A DNA stretch of 64,000 bases from positions 496,001 to 560,000 of the forward strand of contig NZ_JARHTQ010000001.1 in assembly GCF_029223525.1 (NCBI RefSeq), read 5' to 3'. Shown here piece after piece: positions 17,525-24,084 of the stretch; position 1 is the stretch's first letter; each line of letters starts with the position of its first letter. The stretch comes from Streptantibioticus ferralitis (GTDB taxonomy: Bacteria; Actinomycetota; Actinomycetes; Streptomycetales; Streptomycetaceae). A program made the position numbers and the translations under genes. The notes under the pieces were generated by a model. The model was not told where the DNA came from. It saw only the letters and a program-made list of their open reading frames with translations, and did no database searches.

Positions 17525-18130
17525 CTAGCTGCGTACCGCAGCCAGGCCCTGGTCGTACAGGTCGAGAATGTCGCCCTGCCCGTTGCCCTCGATCCATGTC
17601 GCAATGGCGGCATCGAAGCACGCGAACGCTGTCGCAACGATGGCGCGGGCTTGCCCTCTGTCCGTCCCCGAGGGCGCCAGTCTGGCTTCGAGCAGCGGCA
17701 GTAGCTCCTCCTGGCAGCGCACACGCTTCCCAAGGTAGGCGGCGCGCAGCGAGTCGGTGTGGTGCACCAGGCGGAAGCGCTGCAGCGCCTGCTCGGGGCT
17801 TGCATGGAGGGAGAGCGCGGCCTTGAATGCGGCACGCAGCGCCTCCCAGACGCCGGCATCGGCGGGCTGCTCGCGAACGGTTTCCGTCAGGAGGGTGACG
17901 AACCGTTCCTCGCTGCCGCCGATGAGGTCTTCCTTGGTGCCGAAGTAACGGAAGAGGGTGCGCTGGGAGACGCCGGCCTCGCGGGCGATCTGCGCGATGG
18001 TCGTCTCGTCGTACCCCTGCTGCGTGAACAGGCGCAACGCGGTTCGTGGGATCTCTTGGGCGGCCAGCTCCCGCGTCCGATCCCACAGTGTGGACGTAGT
18101 CGCCCCTTTGCCTTGCGCTTCCCGCGTCAT
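17525..18130 (-). CDS. TetR-family regulator carried by the mobile element
   Basis: A 201-residue protein with a clear N-terminal helix-turn-helix (TTIAQIAREAGVSQRTLFRYFGTKEDL at about residues 43-68) and a helical ligand domain. Some codons are less GC-biased than in neighbouring core genes, which fits transfer. It is divergent from the dehydrogenase gene. The 237-base interval between them holds two TGCCA/TGGCA-type palindromes and an array of 18-bp repeats, so it most likely represses itself and the dehydrogenase. The ligand is unknown. Confidence 0.85.
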   Translation of the reverse strand: MTREAQGKGATTSTLWDRTRELAAQEIPRTALRLFTQQGYDETTIAQIAREAGVSQRTLFRYFGTKEDLIGGSEERFVTLLTETVREQPADAGVWEALRAAFKAALSLHASPEQALQRFRLVHHTDSLRAAYLGKRVRCQEELLPLLEARLAPSGTDRGQARAIVATAFACFDAAIATWIEGNGQGDILDLYDQGLAAVRS

Positions 18131-18150
18131 GTCATCAGCTTAGCCCGGCC

Positions 18151-18163
18151 TGCCAATCTGGCA
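18151..18163. promoter_or_regulatory. Candidate TetR operator near its own gene
   Basis: TGCCA-ATC-TGGCA is a perfect inverted repeat 20 bases upstream of the TetR start. It shares the TGGCA half-site with the palindrome at 18230-18246. Confidence 0.5.
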
Positions 18164-18228
18164 CCCACGGGAGCTCTGGCACTCACGGAAGGTCTGACAC
18201 TCACAGGAGGTCTGGCACTCACAGGAGA
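18157..18228. repeat. Four tandem 18-bp repeats between TetR and the dehydrogenase
   Basis: The unit TCTGGCACTCACAGGAGG is repeated four times with two to six changes, at 18157, 18175, 18193 and 18211, and a fifth, more diverged unit merges into the next palindrome. Each carries a TCTGRCA half-site related to the palindromes on both sides, so the array may bind several regulator dimers. Confidence 0.7.
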
Positions 18229-18229
18229 T

Positions 18230-18259
18230 TTGGCAGTCTCTGCCAACGCGGCGTACGCT
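18230..18259 (+). promoter_or_regulatory. Dehydrogenase promoter with overlapping operator
   Basis: TTGGCA (18230-18235) and TACGCT (18254-18259) are 18 bases apart and would fire toward the dehydrogenase. The -35 box is the left arm of a perfect 17-base palindrome, TTGGCAG-TCT-CTGCCAA (18230-18246). A TetR dimer bound there would exclude polymerase. Confidence 0.6.
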
Positions 18260-18367
18260 GTCGTGCAAGCAAGACCGGGCGCCTGTACGGCGCTTTGCCT
18301 CTCAGTTCCTTTCTGCCTATGGCGGCAGGGCTGGAGGCGCCCCGGGCAATCAGCAAGGAGGACAACC

Positions 18368-19084
18368 GTGGCGGCAAAGACAGCACTCATCACCGGCGGA
18401 ACCAGTGGGATCGGCAAGGCCACCGCAGAACTGCTCCACTCGCGCGGCTATCGCGTCATGGTCACCGGCCTCGGCGACATCGATGACGCCGGCCTTCCCG
18501 GAGACGTCATCGCCGTCGAGGCCGATGCCACCTCCCTGACCGACATCGACCAGGCCGTGGACCAGGCGCGCGAGCACCTGGGCTCCCTCGATCTGCTCTA
18601 CCTCAACGCGGGCATCTCTCGTCCCGGCCCGATCGAGTCCACCGACGAGGCCGCCTTCGACGCTCTGTTCAACATCAACGTCAAGGGCAACTTCTTCACA
18701 CTTCAAAAGGCGCTCCCCCTGCTGAACGAAGGCGCGTCCGTGGTGTTCACCGTCGGCGCCGGCGAGGGACTCGGCGCTGCCATGACCGCTTCCAAGGGAG
18801 CTCTGCTGCCTCTCGTGCGTTCCCTGGCCCTCGAACTCGCCCCGCGCCGCATCCGGGTGAACGCGGTAAGCCCCGGCCTGGTCAACACCCCCGCGTACAG
18901 CAAGATGGGGATCTCTCCGGACACGATCGCCTCCTGGGGTGAAGGCGTTCCGCTCGGCCGCGTCGGGGCCCCTGCCGACATTGCCGAAGCTGTCGCCTTC
19001 CTCGCATCCGACGGTGCCAGCTACATAACGGGCGACAACCTGATCGTCTCCGGCGGCATCGGCGTCCATACCCGCCCCGTGTAG
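18368..19084 (+). CDS. Short-chain dehydrogenase-like protein lacking the catalytic tyrosine
   Basis: A 238-residue classical SDR fold. The cofactor motif GGTSGIG lies at residues 10-16 and NAG at 80-82. The helix lysine is present (Lys143 in TASK), but the position of the catalytic Tyr is Met139, and no serine sits at the usual place about 13 residues before it. It may therefore bind NAD(P) without ordinary SDR chemistry, or use other residues. The GTG start at 18368 has AAGGAGG eight bases upstream. It is the likely target of the divergent TetR. Confidence 0.85.
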   Translation: MAAKTALITGGTSGIGKATAELLHSRGYRVMVTGLGDIDDAGLPGDVIAVEADATSLTDIDQAVDQAREHLGSLDLLYLNAGISRPGPIESTDEAAFDALFNINVKGNFFTLQKALPLLNEGASVVFTVGAGEGLGAAMTASKGALLPLVRSLALELAPRRIRVNAVSPGLVNTPAYSKMGISPDTIASWGEGVPLGRVGAPADIAEAVAFLASDGASYITGDNLIVSGGIGVHTRPV

Positions 19085-19353
19085 GTGATCGCGGCGGGCG
19101 CAAGCCGATCAGCGCCCTCGGTGACCCGGGAGGACACGGGCAACCCCGACCCGAATCCGGCGACGATCAGCCAGAAACCGCAGGCCGGCGAGCAGTAACC
19201 CGTTCCTTCTATGGCGGTTCTCGGATCCGGCGATGGCCGAAACGGAATCGCGCGCTGTGCACGCATGTCGCCTCACGCATGGGCTGACGGGGCGGCGAAC
19301 GCGGCACCCCCTGGTTCATTCCCCCTGGTTCATTCGATGAAGAGGAAGACCTC

Positions 19354-20106
19354 ATGGATTCTGTTGATCTGACCGGACGCGTGGCCCTGGTCACCGGTGC
19401 GACCAGCGGTATCGGCGCCGCCACCGCCGCGCTGCTCGCCGAGCGGGGCGCTCATGTGCTGGTCGCCGGGCGTGACGCGGCCCGAGGCCGGGCGGTGGTC
19501 ACCGCCATCCGGGAGCGCGGCGGCAAGGCGGACTTCGTCGCCGCCGACCTGCGCGCCTCGGATGCGGTGCGGCGGCTGGCCCGGGAGGCGTCCGAACTGG
19601 GCGGCGGCCGGGTGGACATCCTCGTCAACAACGCGGGCGTCTACCCCGCCGGTCCGACCGAGGAGGCGACACCGATCGAGGTGGACGCCGTCTACGACCT
19701 GAACGTGAAGGCCCCCTTCTACCTGGTCGGGGCGCTGGCGCCAGCCATGGCCGAGCGCGGCGGCGGGGCGATCGTCAACGTCAGCACCATGGCGGCCGAC
19801 TACGGCATCTCGGGATTGGCCCTGTACGGATCGAGCAAGGCGGCGCTGAACCAGCTCACCCGGGCGTGGGCCGCCGAGTACGGCCCGCGCGGGGTCCGCG
19901 TCAACACCGTCGCGCCGGGCCCGACCCGTACCGAGGGGATGGAGGGCATGAACGAGGCGATGGACGCCGCGGCCGCACAGGCCCCCGCGGGCCGCGCGGC
20001 CGAACCGGAGGAGATCGCCGAGGCCATCGCCTACCTGGCCGGCGACGCCGCCGGCTTCGTCCAGGGCGCGCACCTGGCCGTGGACGGCGGCCGCACGGCG
20101 GTATGA
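19354..20106 (+). CDS. Short-chain dehydrogenase/reductase, catalytically complete
   Basis: A 250-residue classical SDR with TGATSGIG (14-21), NNAG (92-95), Ser144, Tyr158 and Lys162 (YGSSK), and the PGPTRTEG C-terminal loop. It should be an NAD(P)H-dependent oxidoreductase of unknown substrate. It lies 269 bases behind the first SDR inside the mobile element. GAAGAGGAAGACC before ATG 19354 gives a fair ribosome site. I see no own promoter that I would defend. Confidence 0.9.
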   Translation: MDSVDLTGRVALVTGATSGIGAATAALLAERGAHVLVAGRDAARGRAVVTAIRERGGKADFVAADLRASDAVRRLAREASELGGGRVDILVNNAGVYPAGPTEEATPIEVDAVYDLNVKAPFYLVGALAPAMAERGGGAIVNVSTMAADYGISGLALYGSSKAALNQLTRAWAAEYGPRGVRVNTVAPGPTRTEGMEGMNEAMDAAAAQAPAGRAAEPEEIAEAIAYLAGDAAGFVQGAHLAVDGGRTAV

Positions 20107-20190
20107 CCCCAGGGCTCGCGTTTCCCGGTCACCGAGCTCAACCGTGCCGCTGGAGCAGCTGAGGTAGCGCACCACCGAGGAAGCGCCCGG

Positions 20191-20592
20191 TCATGCTGCA
20201 TCGTGCTGTGGGTCGAGCTTGCTGAAGTCGACGTCCAGGTGCGGCTCGTACGCCTCCGGGGCCAGGTCCAGTTCGAGGGTGGAGTACTCGCCGAACCGCA
20301 TGATCTTCTTGGTCAGGTAGGGCGAGACCTCCGCCAGGTCCTCCGGGTCGATCTTCCAGCTACGGCGCGGCAGCAGCACCAGCAGCAGCAGCGCGAGCTG
20401 GTGCCCGTCGGAATCCGTCCGGGCCACAGGCCAGTCCACCTCCTCCCGGCTCGGCGAGAAGAACAGGTGCAGCTCACGCGCGGTGATCAGCCGCTTGAAC
20501 CGCGGATACGCGGTCCGCTCGATCGACGTCGTCCCGAAGCCGTACAACCCGAAGTCGACGCGGGCGACACCCGCCCGCCCGGGCATGGTCAC
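20191..20592 (-). pseudogene. Internally deleted Tn3-family transposase
   Basis: The 133-codon frame joins two pieces. The first (IERTAYPRFKRLITARELHLFF through the LALLLLVLL stretch) looks like the N-terminal DUF4158 region of Tn3-type transposases. The second (WKIDPEDLAEVSPYL, IMRFGEYSTLEL, PEAYEPHLDVDF) looks like their extreme C-terminus. The whole catalytic middle, some 800 residues, is missing. The frame stays open across the join. It lies 107 bases inside the right inverted repeat. Confidence 0.65.
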
Positions 20593-20698
20593 ACCCCGGA
20601 CTCCGGGCGAAGATCGAAAGACCCATACGCGGGACAGACACCGCAGGACAGTGGTAGACGCTGGCCAGGACGGCTGCGGGGCCCGATCAGAAATCCAA

Positions 20699-20739
20699 GA
20701 TCACGTCATGGCCCCTTTTACACACACCTTGGCTGGACC
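20699..20739 (-). repeat. Right terminal inverted repeat, 41 bp
   Basis: Reading the minus strand from 20739, it begins GGTCCAGCCAAGGT and continues GTGTAAAAGGGGCCATG. It matches the left repeat except for five bases. Confidence 0.8.
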
Positions 20740-20749
20740 CCCCTACCGA
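20740..20749. repeat. Right copy of 10-bp direct repeat flanking the mobile element
   Basis: CCCCTACCGA, identical to 17413-17422 and directly outside the right inverted repeat. Confidence 0.6.
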
Positions 20750-20892
20750 CCTGAGGGGCCGTCAGATATCGGTGCGCGGCGATTCGTTGCGCCCGTTTCT
20801 TGATTGTTATAAGGCCGTTCTCAGATTCTGCCCTTATCCTTGCTCCAGTCGTCTTCATCAGGGGTAAGTCGAGAGCCGACGGGAGGTTGTGG

Positions 20893-21750
20893 GTGCGCCG
20901 ACGCAGTCGAACGAGGATCGCCGCGCTGGCAGCCGTCGGCGCCCTCGCCGCCGTCGGTCTCATCCAGTACGCGCCGGACGTGGTGGCGCTGGCCCAGGCC
21001 AAGCACCACACCGGGCCAAGGCCACCGGACGACTGGTCCAAGAAGGGCGGCTTCCTCAGTGCCGACCGGGCCAACCCGTCCGTGGTCGAGGTGCTGGGCA
21101 GCGACGGCTCCCCCTACTGCAGCGGCGCCGTGGTGCACAGCCCCGGCGCGGACATCGTGATCACCGCGGCCCACTGTGTGTACGGCGACAACTCCTACGC
21201 CTCCTCGCTCAGCGTCGCCCCCGGCAGGACCGGCGGCAAGAGCCCGCACGGCACCTGGCAGGTCGACAAGATCTGGGTCGACCCGCACTACACCAAGGAC
21301 AACGACGAGCAGTACGACTACGCCTTCCTGCGGGTCTCCCGGTCCGGCGGCCCGGAGATCGAGGACGCGGCCGGCGGCAACACCCTCCAGGTCAACCAGC
21401 CGTACCATCTGCGCGGCATCACCGCCATCGGCTACCCGGACACCAACAACCCGGGGGACGCCCAGCTCAGCTGCAACCTGGAGACGTTCCAGTCCGGCGC
21501 CCACGACCAGTACCGGGAAATGCGCTGCGGCGGCTACTCGGCCGGGGTCTCCGGCGGCCCCTGGCTGGAACTGGCGCCCGGCGCCAAGACCGGCGCCCTG
21601 ATCGGCGTCATCGGCGGCTGGAACGGCGGCGGCCCGGCGGACGACGATCCGCATGTGGACGACATCTCGTACAGCCCGTACTTCACCGATGCGACGAAAG
21701 CGCTGCTCACCCAGGCGATCAACGACGACGGCGGCCAGACCGAGAACTGA
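20893..21750 (+). CDS. Secreted trypsin-like serine protease
   Basis: A 285-residue protein with a basic N-terminus (MRRRSRTR) and a hydrophobic stretch to about residue 28, i.e. a signal peptide or anchor. The S1 triad is readable: His in VITAAHC, Asp in YDYAFLRV, and Ser in SAGVSGGPW. Two or three cysteine pairs (YCSG/HC and LSCN/MRCG) could form disulfides. The GTG start at 20893 follows GGGAGG by six bases. It stands just outside the right end of the mobile element. Its natural substrate is unknown. Confidence 0.88.
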   Translation: MRRRSRTRIAALAAVGALAAVGLIQYAPDVVALAQAKHHTGPRPPDDWSKKGGFLSADRANPSVVEVLGSDGSPYCSGAVVHSPGADIVITAAHCVYGDNSYASSLSVAPGRTGGKSPHGTWQVDKIWVDPHYTKDNDEQYDYAFLRVSRSGGPEIEDAAGGNTLQVNQPYHLRGITAIGYPDTNNPGDAQLSCNLETFQSGAHDQYREMRCGGYSAGVSGGPWLELAPGAKTGALIGVIGGWNGGGPADDDPHVDDISYSPYFTDATKALLTQAINDDGGQTEN

Positions 21751-21786
21751 GCGGCCTCAGGGGCCGACGGGATCAGGAAAACCGAG

Positions 21787-21816
21787 AGGGCCCGGAACCT
21801 GACGGTTCCGGGCCCT
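21787..21816. terminator. Strong hairpin between the protease gene and the first tRNA
   Basis: A 13-bp perfect stem (AGGGCCCGGAACC / GGTTCCGGGCCCT) with loop TGAC. On the minus strand it is followed by a T-containing run, so it probably ends the tRNA transcript as well as the protease transcript. Confidence 0.85.
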
Positions 21817-21825
21817 GCTCTTCAG

Positions 21826-21899
21826 TAGCGGGGACAGGATTTGAACCTGCGACCTCTGGGTTATGAGCCCAGCGAGCTACCGAGCTGCTCCACCCCGCG
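21826..21899 (-). tRNA. Initiator tRNA-fMet (CAT), copy 1
   Basis: A 74-base cloverleaf with anticodon CAT at 21865-21863. The first and last acceptor bases (C and U) do not pair, and the anticodon stem ends in three G-C pairs (GGG CTCATAA CCC). Both are marks of bacterial initiator tRNA. CCA is not encoded. It is identical over the mature region to the copy at 23968-24041. Confidence 0.95.
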
Positions 21900-21973
21900 T
21901 CGTTGTGACACCACTGTAAACGACGCGCGACGTGTGGAGCAAATCGATGATCACGGGGCCTTAAGCGCAGGCC

Positions 21974-23758
21974 TCAGGCAGTCAGCTCCTGCCGCAGCAC
22001 ATCCGACAGCCGGGCCGCGCGCTCCGCGACCTCTGCCGGGCCGCACTCGACCGCCTGATCGCACCACTTCCTCGCCTCGTTCAGCTCGCCCCGGCGGGCC
22101 GCCAGCAGCGCCAGCCGCAGCGCGGCGCGCCCATGGCCGCCCTGGGCCGCTATCGTCCACCACAGCGCGGCCTCCGCCTCGCTGCCCTGGCGGGCCAGCA
22201 GCAGTCCGAGGTTGAAGGCCCCGTTCCGGCTGCCCGCCTCGGCGGCCAGCCGGTACCAGCGCGCGGCGTCGACCGAGTCTCCGCGCCGGGCCGCGCACAT
22301 GCCGAGCCGCACCTGCGCCCGGCGGTGACCCAGCCGGGCGGCCCGCTCGTACCATTCCTCGGCCTCCGCGGAGCCCTCCGCCGTCTCCTGGTCCAGCACG
22401 GCACCGAGCCGGAAGGCGGCCTCCGCGCTGCCGCCGCCCGCCGCGCACCGCAGGTGCTTCTCGGCGGCGCGCAGGTCGCCCTCGCGCTGCAGCGCCATGG
22501 CGACCTGGAGCGCCGCCTCGGTGTGCCCGGCCGCGGCGGCCCGCTCGTACCAGCGGCGCGCGGCCGCGTGGTCCTCGCGCCCGGCGCAGATGATGCCCAG
22601 GTTGAACGCGGCGTCCACACTGCCCGCCTCGGCGGCCTTGGAGAACCACGGCTCGGCGCCGGCCGCGTCGCCACTCTGCAGCAGCAGCACGGCGAGCGCG
22701 TTGGCGGCCTCGCGGTGGCCCGCGTAGGCCGCCCGGCGGTACCACTGCTCGGCCTGCGGGACACGGCCGCGAGCGGCACACAACAGGCCGAGGTTGTACG
22801 CCCCGTTGTCGTCGCCCGCCTCCAGCGCGGCCCGGTACCAGCGCTCGGCGGTCTGGGTCTCGCCCTCCTGCGCGTGCAGCGCGCCCAGCGCGTTGGCGGC
22901 CTGGCCGTCGCCCTCCTGGGCGGCACGCCGCCACCACTCGGCGGCGCCGTCGACATCGCCCGCGTCGCGCAGCAGGAAGCCCAGCGCGCACGCGGCCCGC
23001 GGATCTCCGTCCTTGGCCGCGGTCAGGTACCAGCGGCGCGCTTGCTCGGTCTCGCCGCGCTCCTCCAGCAGCGTGCCGAGGCGCAGCGAGGCCCGCGTGT
23101 GGCCGCGGGCGGCCGCCTGCCGGTACCACTGCTCGGCCTCGGCCTCCTCGCCGCGCTCGGCGCAGATCCTGGCCAGCCGGTATGTCGCCTCACGGTGCCC
23201 GTGCTCGGCGGCGGCCCGGTACCAGCGCTCGGCGCCGACATCGCTGCGGTGCTCCAGCAGATCGGCCAGCGCGTACGCACCGAGCACGTGCCCGGTCTCC
23301 GCGGCCTGCCGCAGCCAGTACTCGGCGGCCGGCTCGTCGCCGCGCTCGCGGTAGTGGCGGCCCAGCGCGTGCGCCGCGGCGGCACTGCCCGCGACGGCGG
23401 CGATCCGCCACCAACCGGCCGCCTCGTCCGGGTACCCGCGCTGGTGCAGCAGTACCCCGAGGTTGTTGGCGGCGGCCCGGTCGCCGGCCGAGGTGGCCGC
23501 GCGCAGATACGGCTCGGCGCCGTCCAGATCACCCCTGCGCAGCAGCAGGGTGCCGATCTTTCCCTGTGCGGCGGTGTCGCCGAGGTCGGCGGCGCGGCGG
23601 TAGCGCGCCTGCAGTTCGGCTTCCTCACGGGCGGTCAGTACGTCGTCGTCGAGCACTGTCGCAGCCTCAACCGGCTGCTCGGACACGGAAGTTACGTCCG
23701 CCTCCTGCGGAAGCAGACGCGCCTCAAGCACGCTTACACCATCCCCCATGGGATCCAT
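21974..23758 (-). CDS. Sel1/TPR-repeat protein
   Basis: A protein of about 594 residues. After an acidic N-terminus of about 45 residues it consists almost only of Sel1-like repeats of about 36 residues (A-E-x-W-Y-R-x-A-A-x-x-G-H-x-x-A-x-x-x-L-G), some fifteen in a row. Such solenoids bind partner proteins; no catalytic domain or membrane segment is present. I start at ATG 23758 (MDPMGDG), but ATG 23812 and 23749 are possible. The gene is flanked on both sides by an identical initiator tRNA gene on the same strand. Confidence 0.85.
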   Translation of the reverse strand: MDPMGDGVSVLEARLLPQEADVTSVSEQPVEAATVLDDDVLTAREEAELQARYRRAADLGDTAAQGKIGTLLLRRGDLDGAEPYLRAATSAGDRAAANNLGVLLHQRGYPDEAAGWWRIAAVAGSAAAAHALGRHYRERGDEPAAEYWLRQAAETGHVLGAYALADLLEHRSDVGAERWYRAAAEHGHREATYRLARICAERGEEAEAEQWYRQAAARGHTRASLRLGTLLEERGETEQARRWYLTAAKDGDPRAACALGFLLRDAGDVDGAAEWWRRAAQEGDGQAANALGALHAQEGETQTAERWYRAALEAGDDNGAYNLGLLCAARGRVPQAEQWYRRAAYAGHREAANALAVLLLQSGDAAGAEPWFSKAAEAGSVDAAFNLGIICAGREDHAAARRWYERAAAAGHTEAALQVAMALQREGDLRAAEKHLRCAAGGGSAEAAFRLGAVLDQETAEGSAEAEEWYERAARLGHRRAQVRLGMCAARRGDSVDAARWYRLAAEAGSRNGAFNLGLLLARQGSEAEAALWWTIAAQGGHGRAALRLALLAARRGELNEARKWCDQAVECGPAEVAERAARLSDVLRQELTA

Positions 23759-23900
23759 CGTCGCACCACCCGAAACCGGCGTACACCTGGTATACCGCAT
23801 CCCCGAGGTCACTTCAGCGTTTTGTCGACTTCACGACATCCCGACTTCCCGAAGCGCAATCAAACCAAACCACCGGCTCTGTGAACCCCTCAGACAAGCG

Positions 23901-23933
23901 AGAAGGCCCGGAGTCGTTGACTCCGGGCCTTCT
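23901..23933. terminator. Strong hairpin after the second initiator tRNA
   Basis: A 15-bp perfect stem (AGAAGGCCCGGAGTC / GACTCCGGGCCTTCT) with a GTT loop, 34 bases downstream of the tRNA in transcription direction. Confidence 0.85.
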
Positions 23934-23967
23934 CTCCCGCGGCCTTGGCCGCTGATGAACTATCCAG

Positions 23968-24041
23968 TAGCGGGGACAGGATTTGAACCTGCGACCTCTG
24001 GGTTATGAGCCCAGCGAGCTACCGAGCTGCTCCACCCCGCG
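23968..24041 (-). tRNA. Initiator tRNA-fMet (CAT), copy 2
   Basis: The same 74-base sequence as copy 1, anticodon CAT at 24007-24005, with the unpaired C1-U72 and three G-C pairs in the anticodon stem. Identity continues for some bases beyond both ends (GTAG on one side, TCGTTGTG on the other), marking a recent or gene-converted duplication. Confidence 0.95.
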
Positions 24042-24084
24042 TCGTTGTGTAACAACCGTACCATGACGCGCGGAGATCACCCGA

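Larger units (their letters stand above)
17423..20739. mobile_element. Defective Tn3-type transposon carrying TetR and dehydrogenase genes
   Basis: A 3.3-kb segment is bounded by 41-bp inward-facing inverted repeats and identical 10-bp direct repeats. It sits between two divergently oriented chromosomal genes (the HEAT-repeat gene and the secreted protease). Inside are a TetR gene, two short-chain dehydrogenase genes and a collapsed transposase gene with only N- and C-terminal pieces of a Tn3-type protein. It cannot move by itself but might be mobilised by a related full-length transposase. The family assignment rests on recalled Tn3 transposase motifs. Confidence 0.65.

Noticed and set aside
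19085..19198. A 37-codon frame right after the first dehydrogenase stop, with a PASTA-like end (PATISQKPQAGEQ)
   Set aside because: The GTG directly abuts the stop, there is no ribosome site, and the frame is too short to support as a domain or gene.
19248..19274. GGAAT-N18-GTC before the second dehydrogenase, similar to a SigR site
   Set aside because: The -10 triplet is GTC, not GTT, so it does not meet the consensus that the other three sites fit exactly.
22133..23884. A 583-codon plus-strand frame opposite the Sel1-repeat gene
   Set aside because: It mirrors the repeats of the minus-strand gene in high-GC DNA; its residue make-up (Arg, Gly, Leu, Val) is typical of antisense shadow frames.
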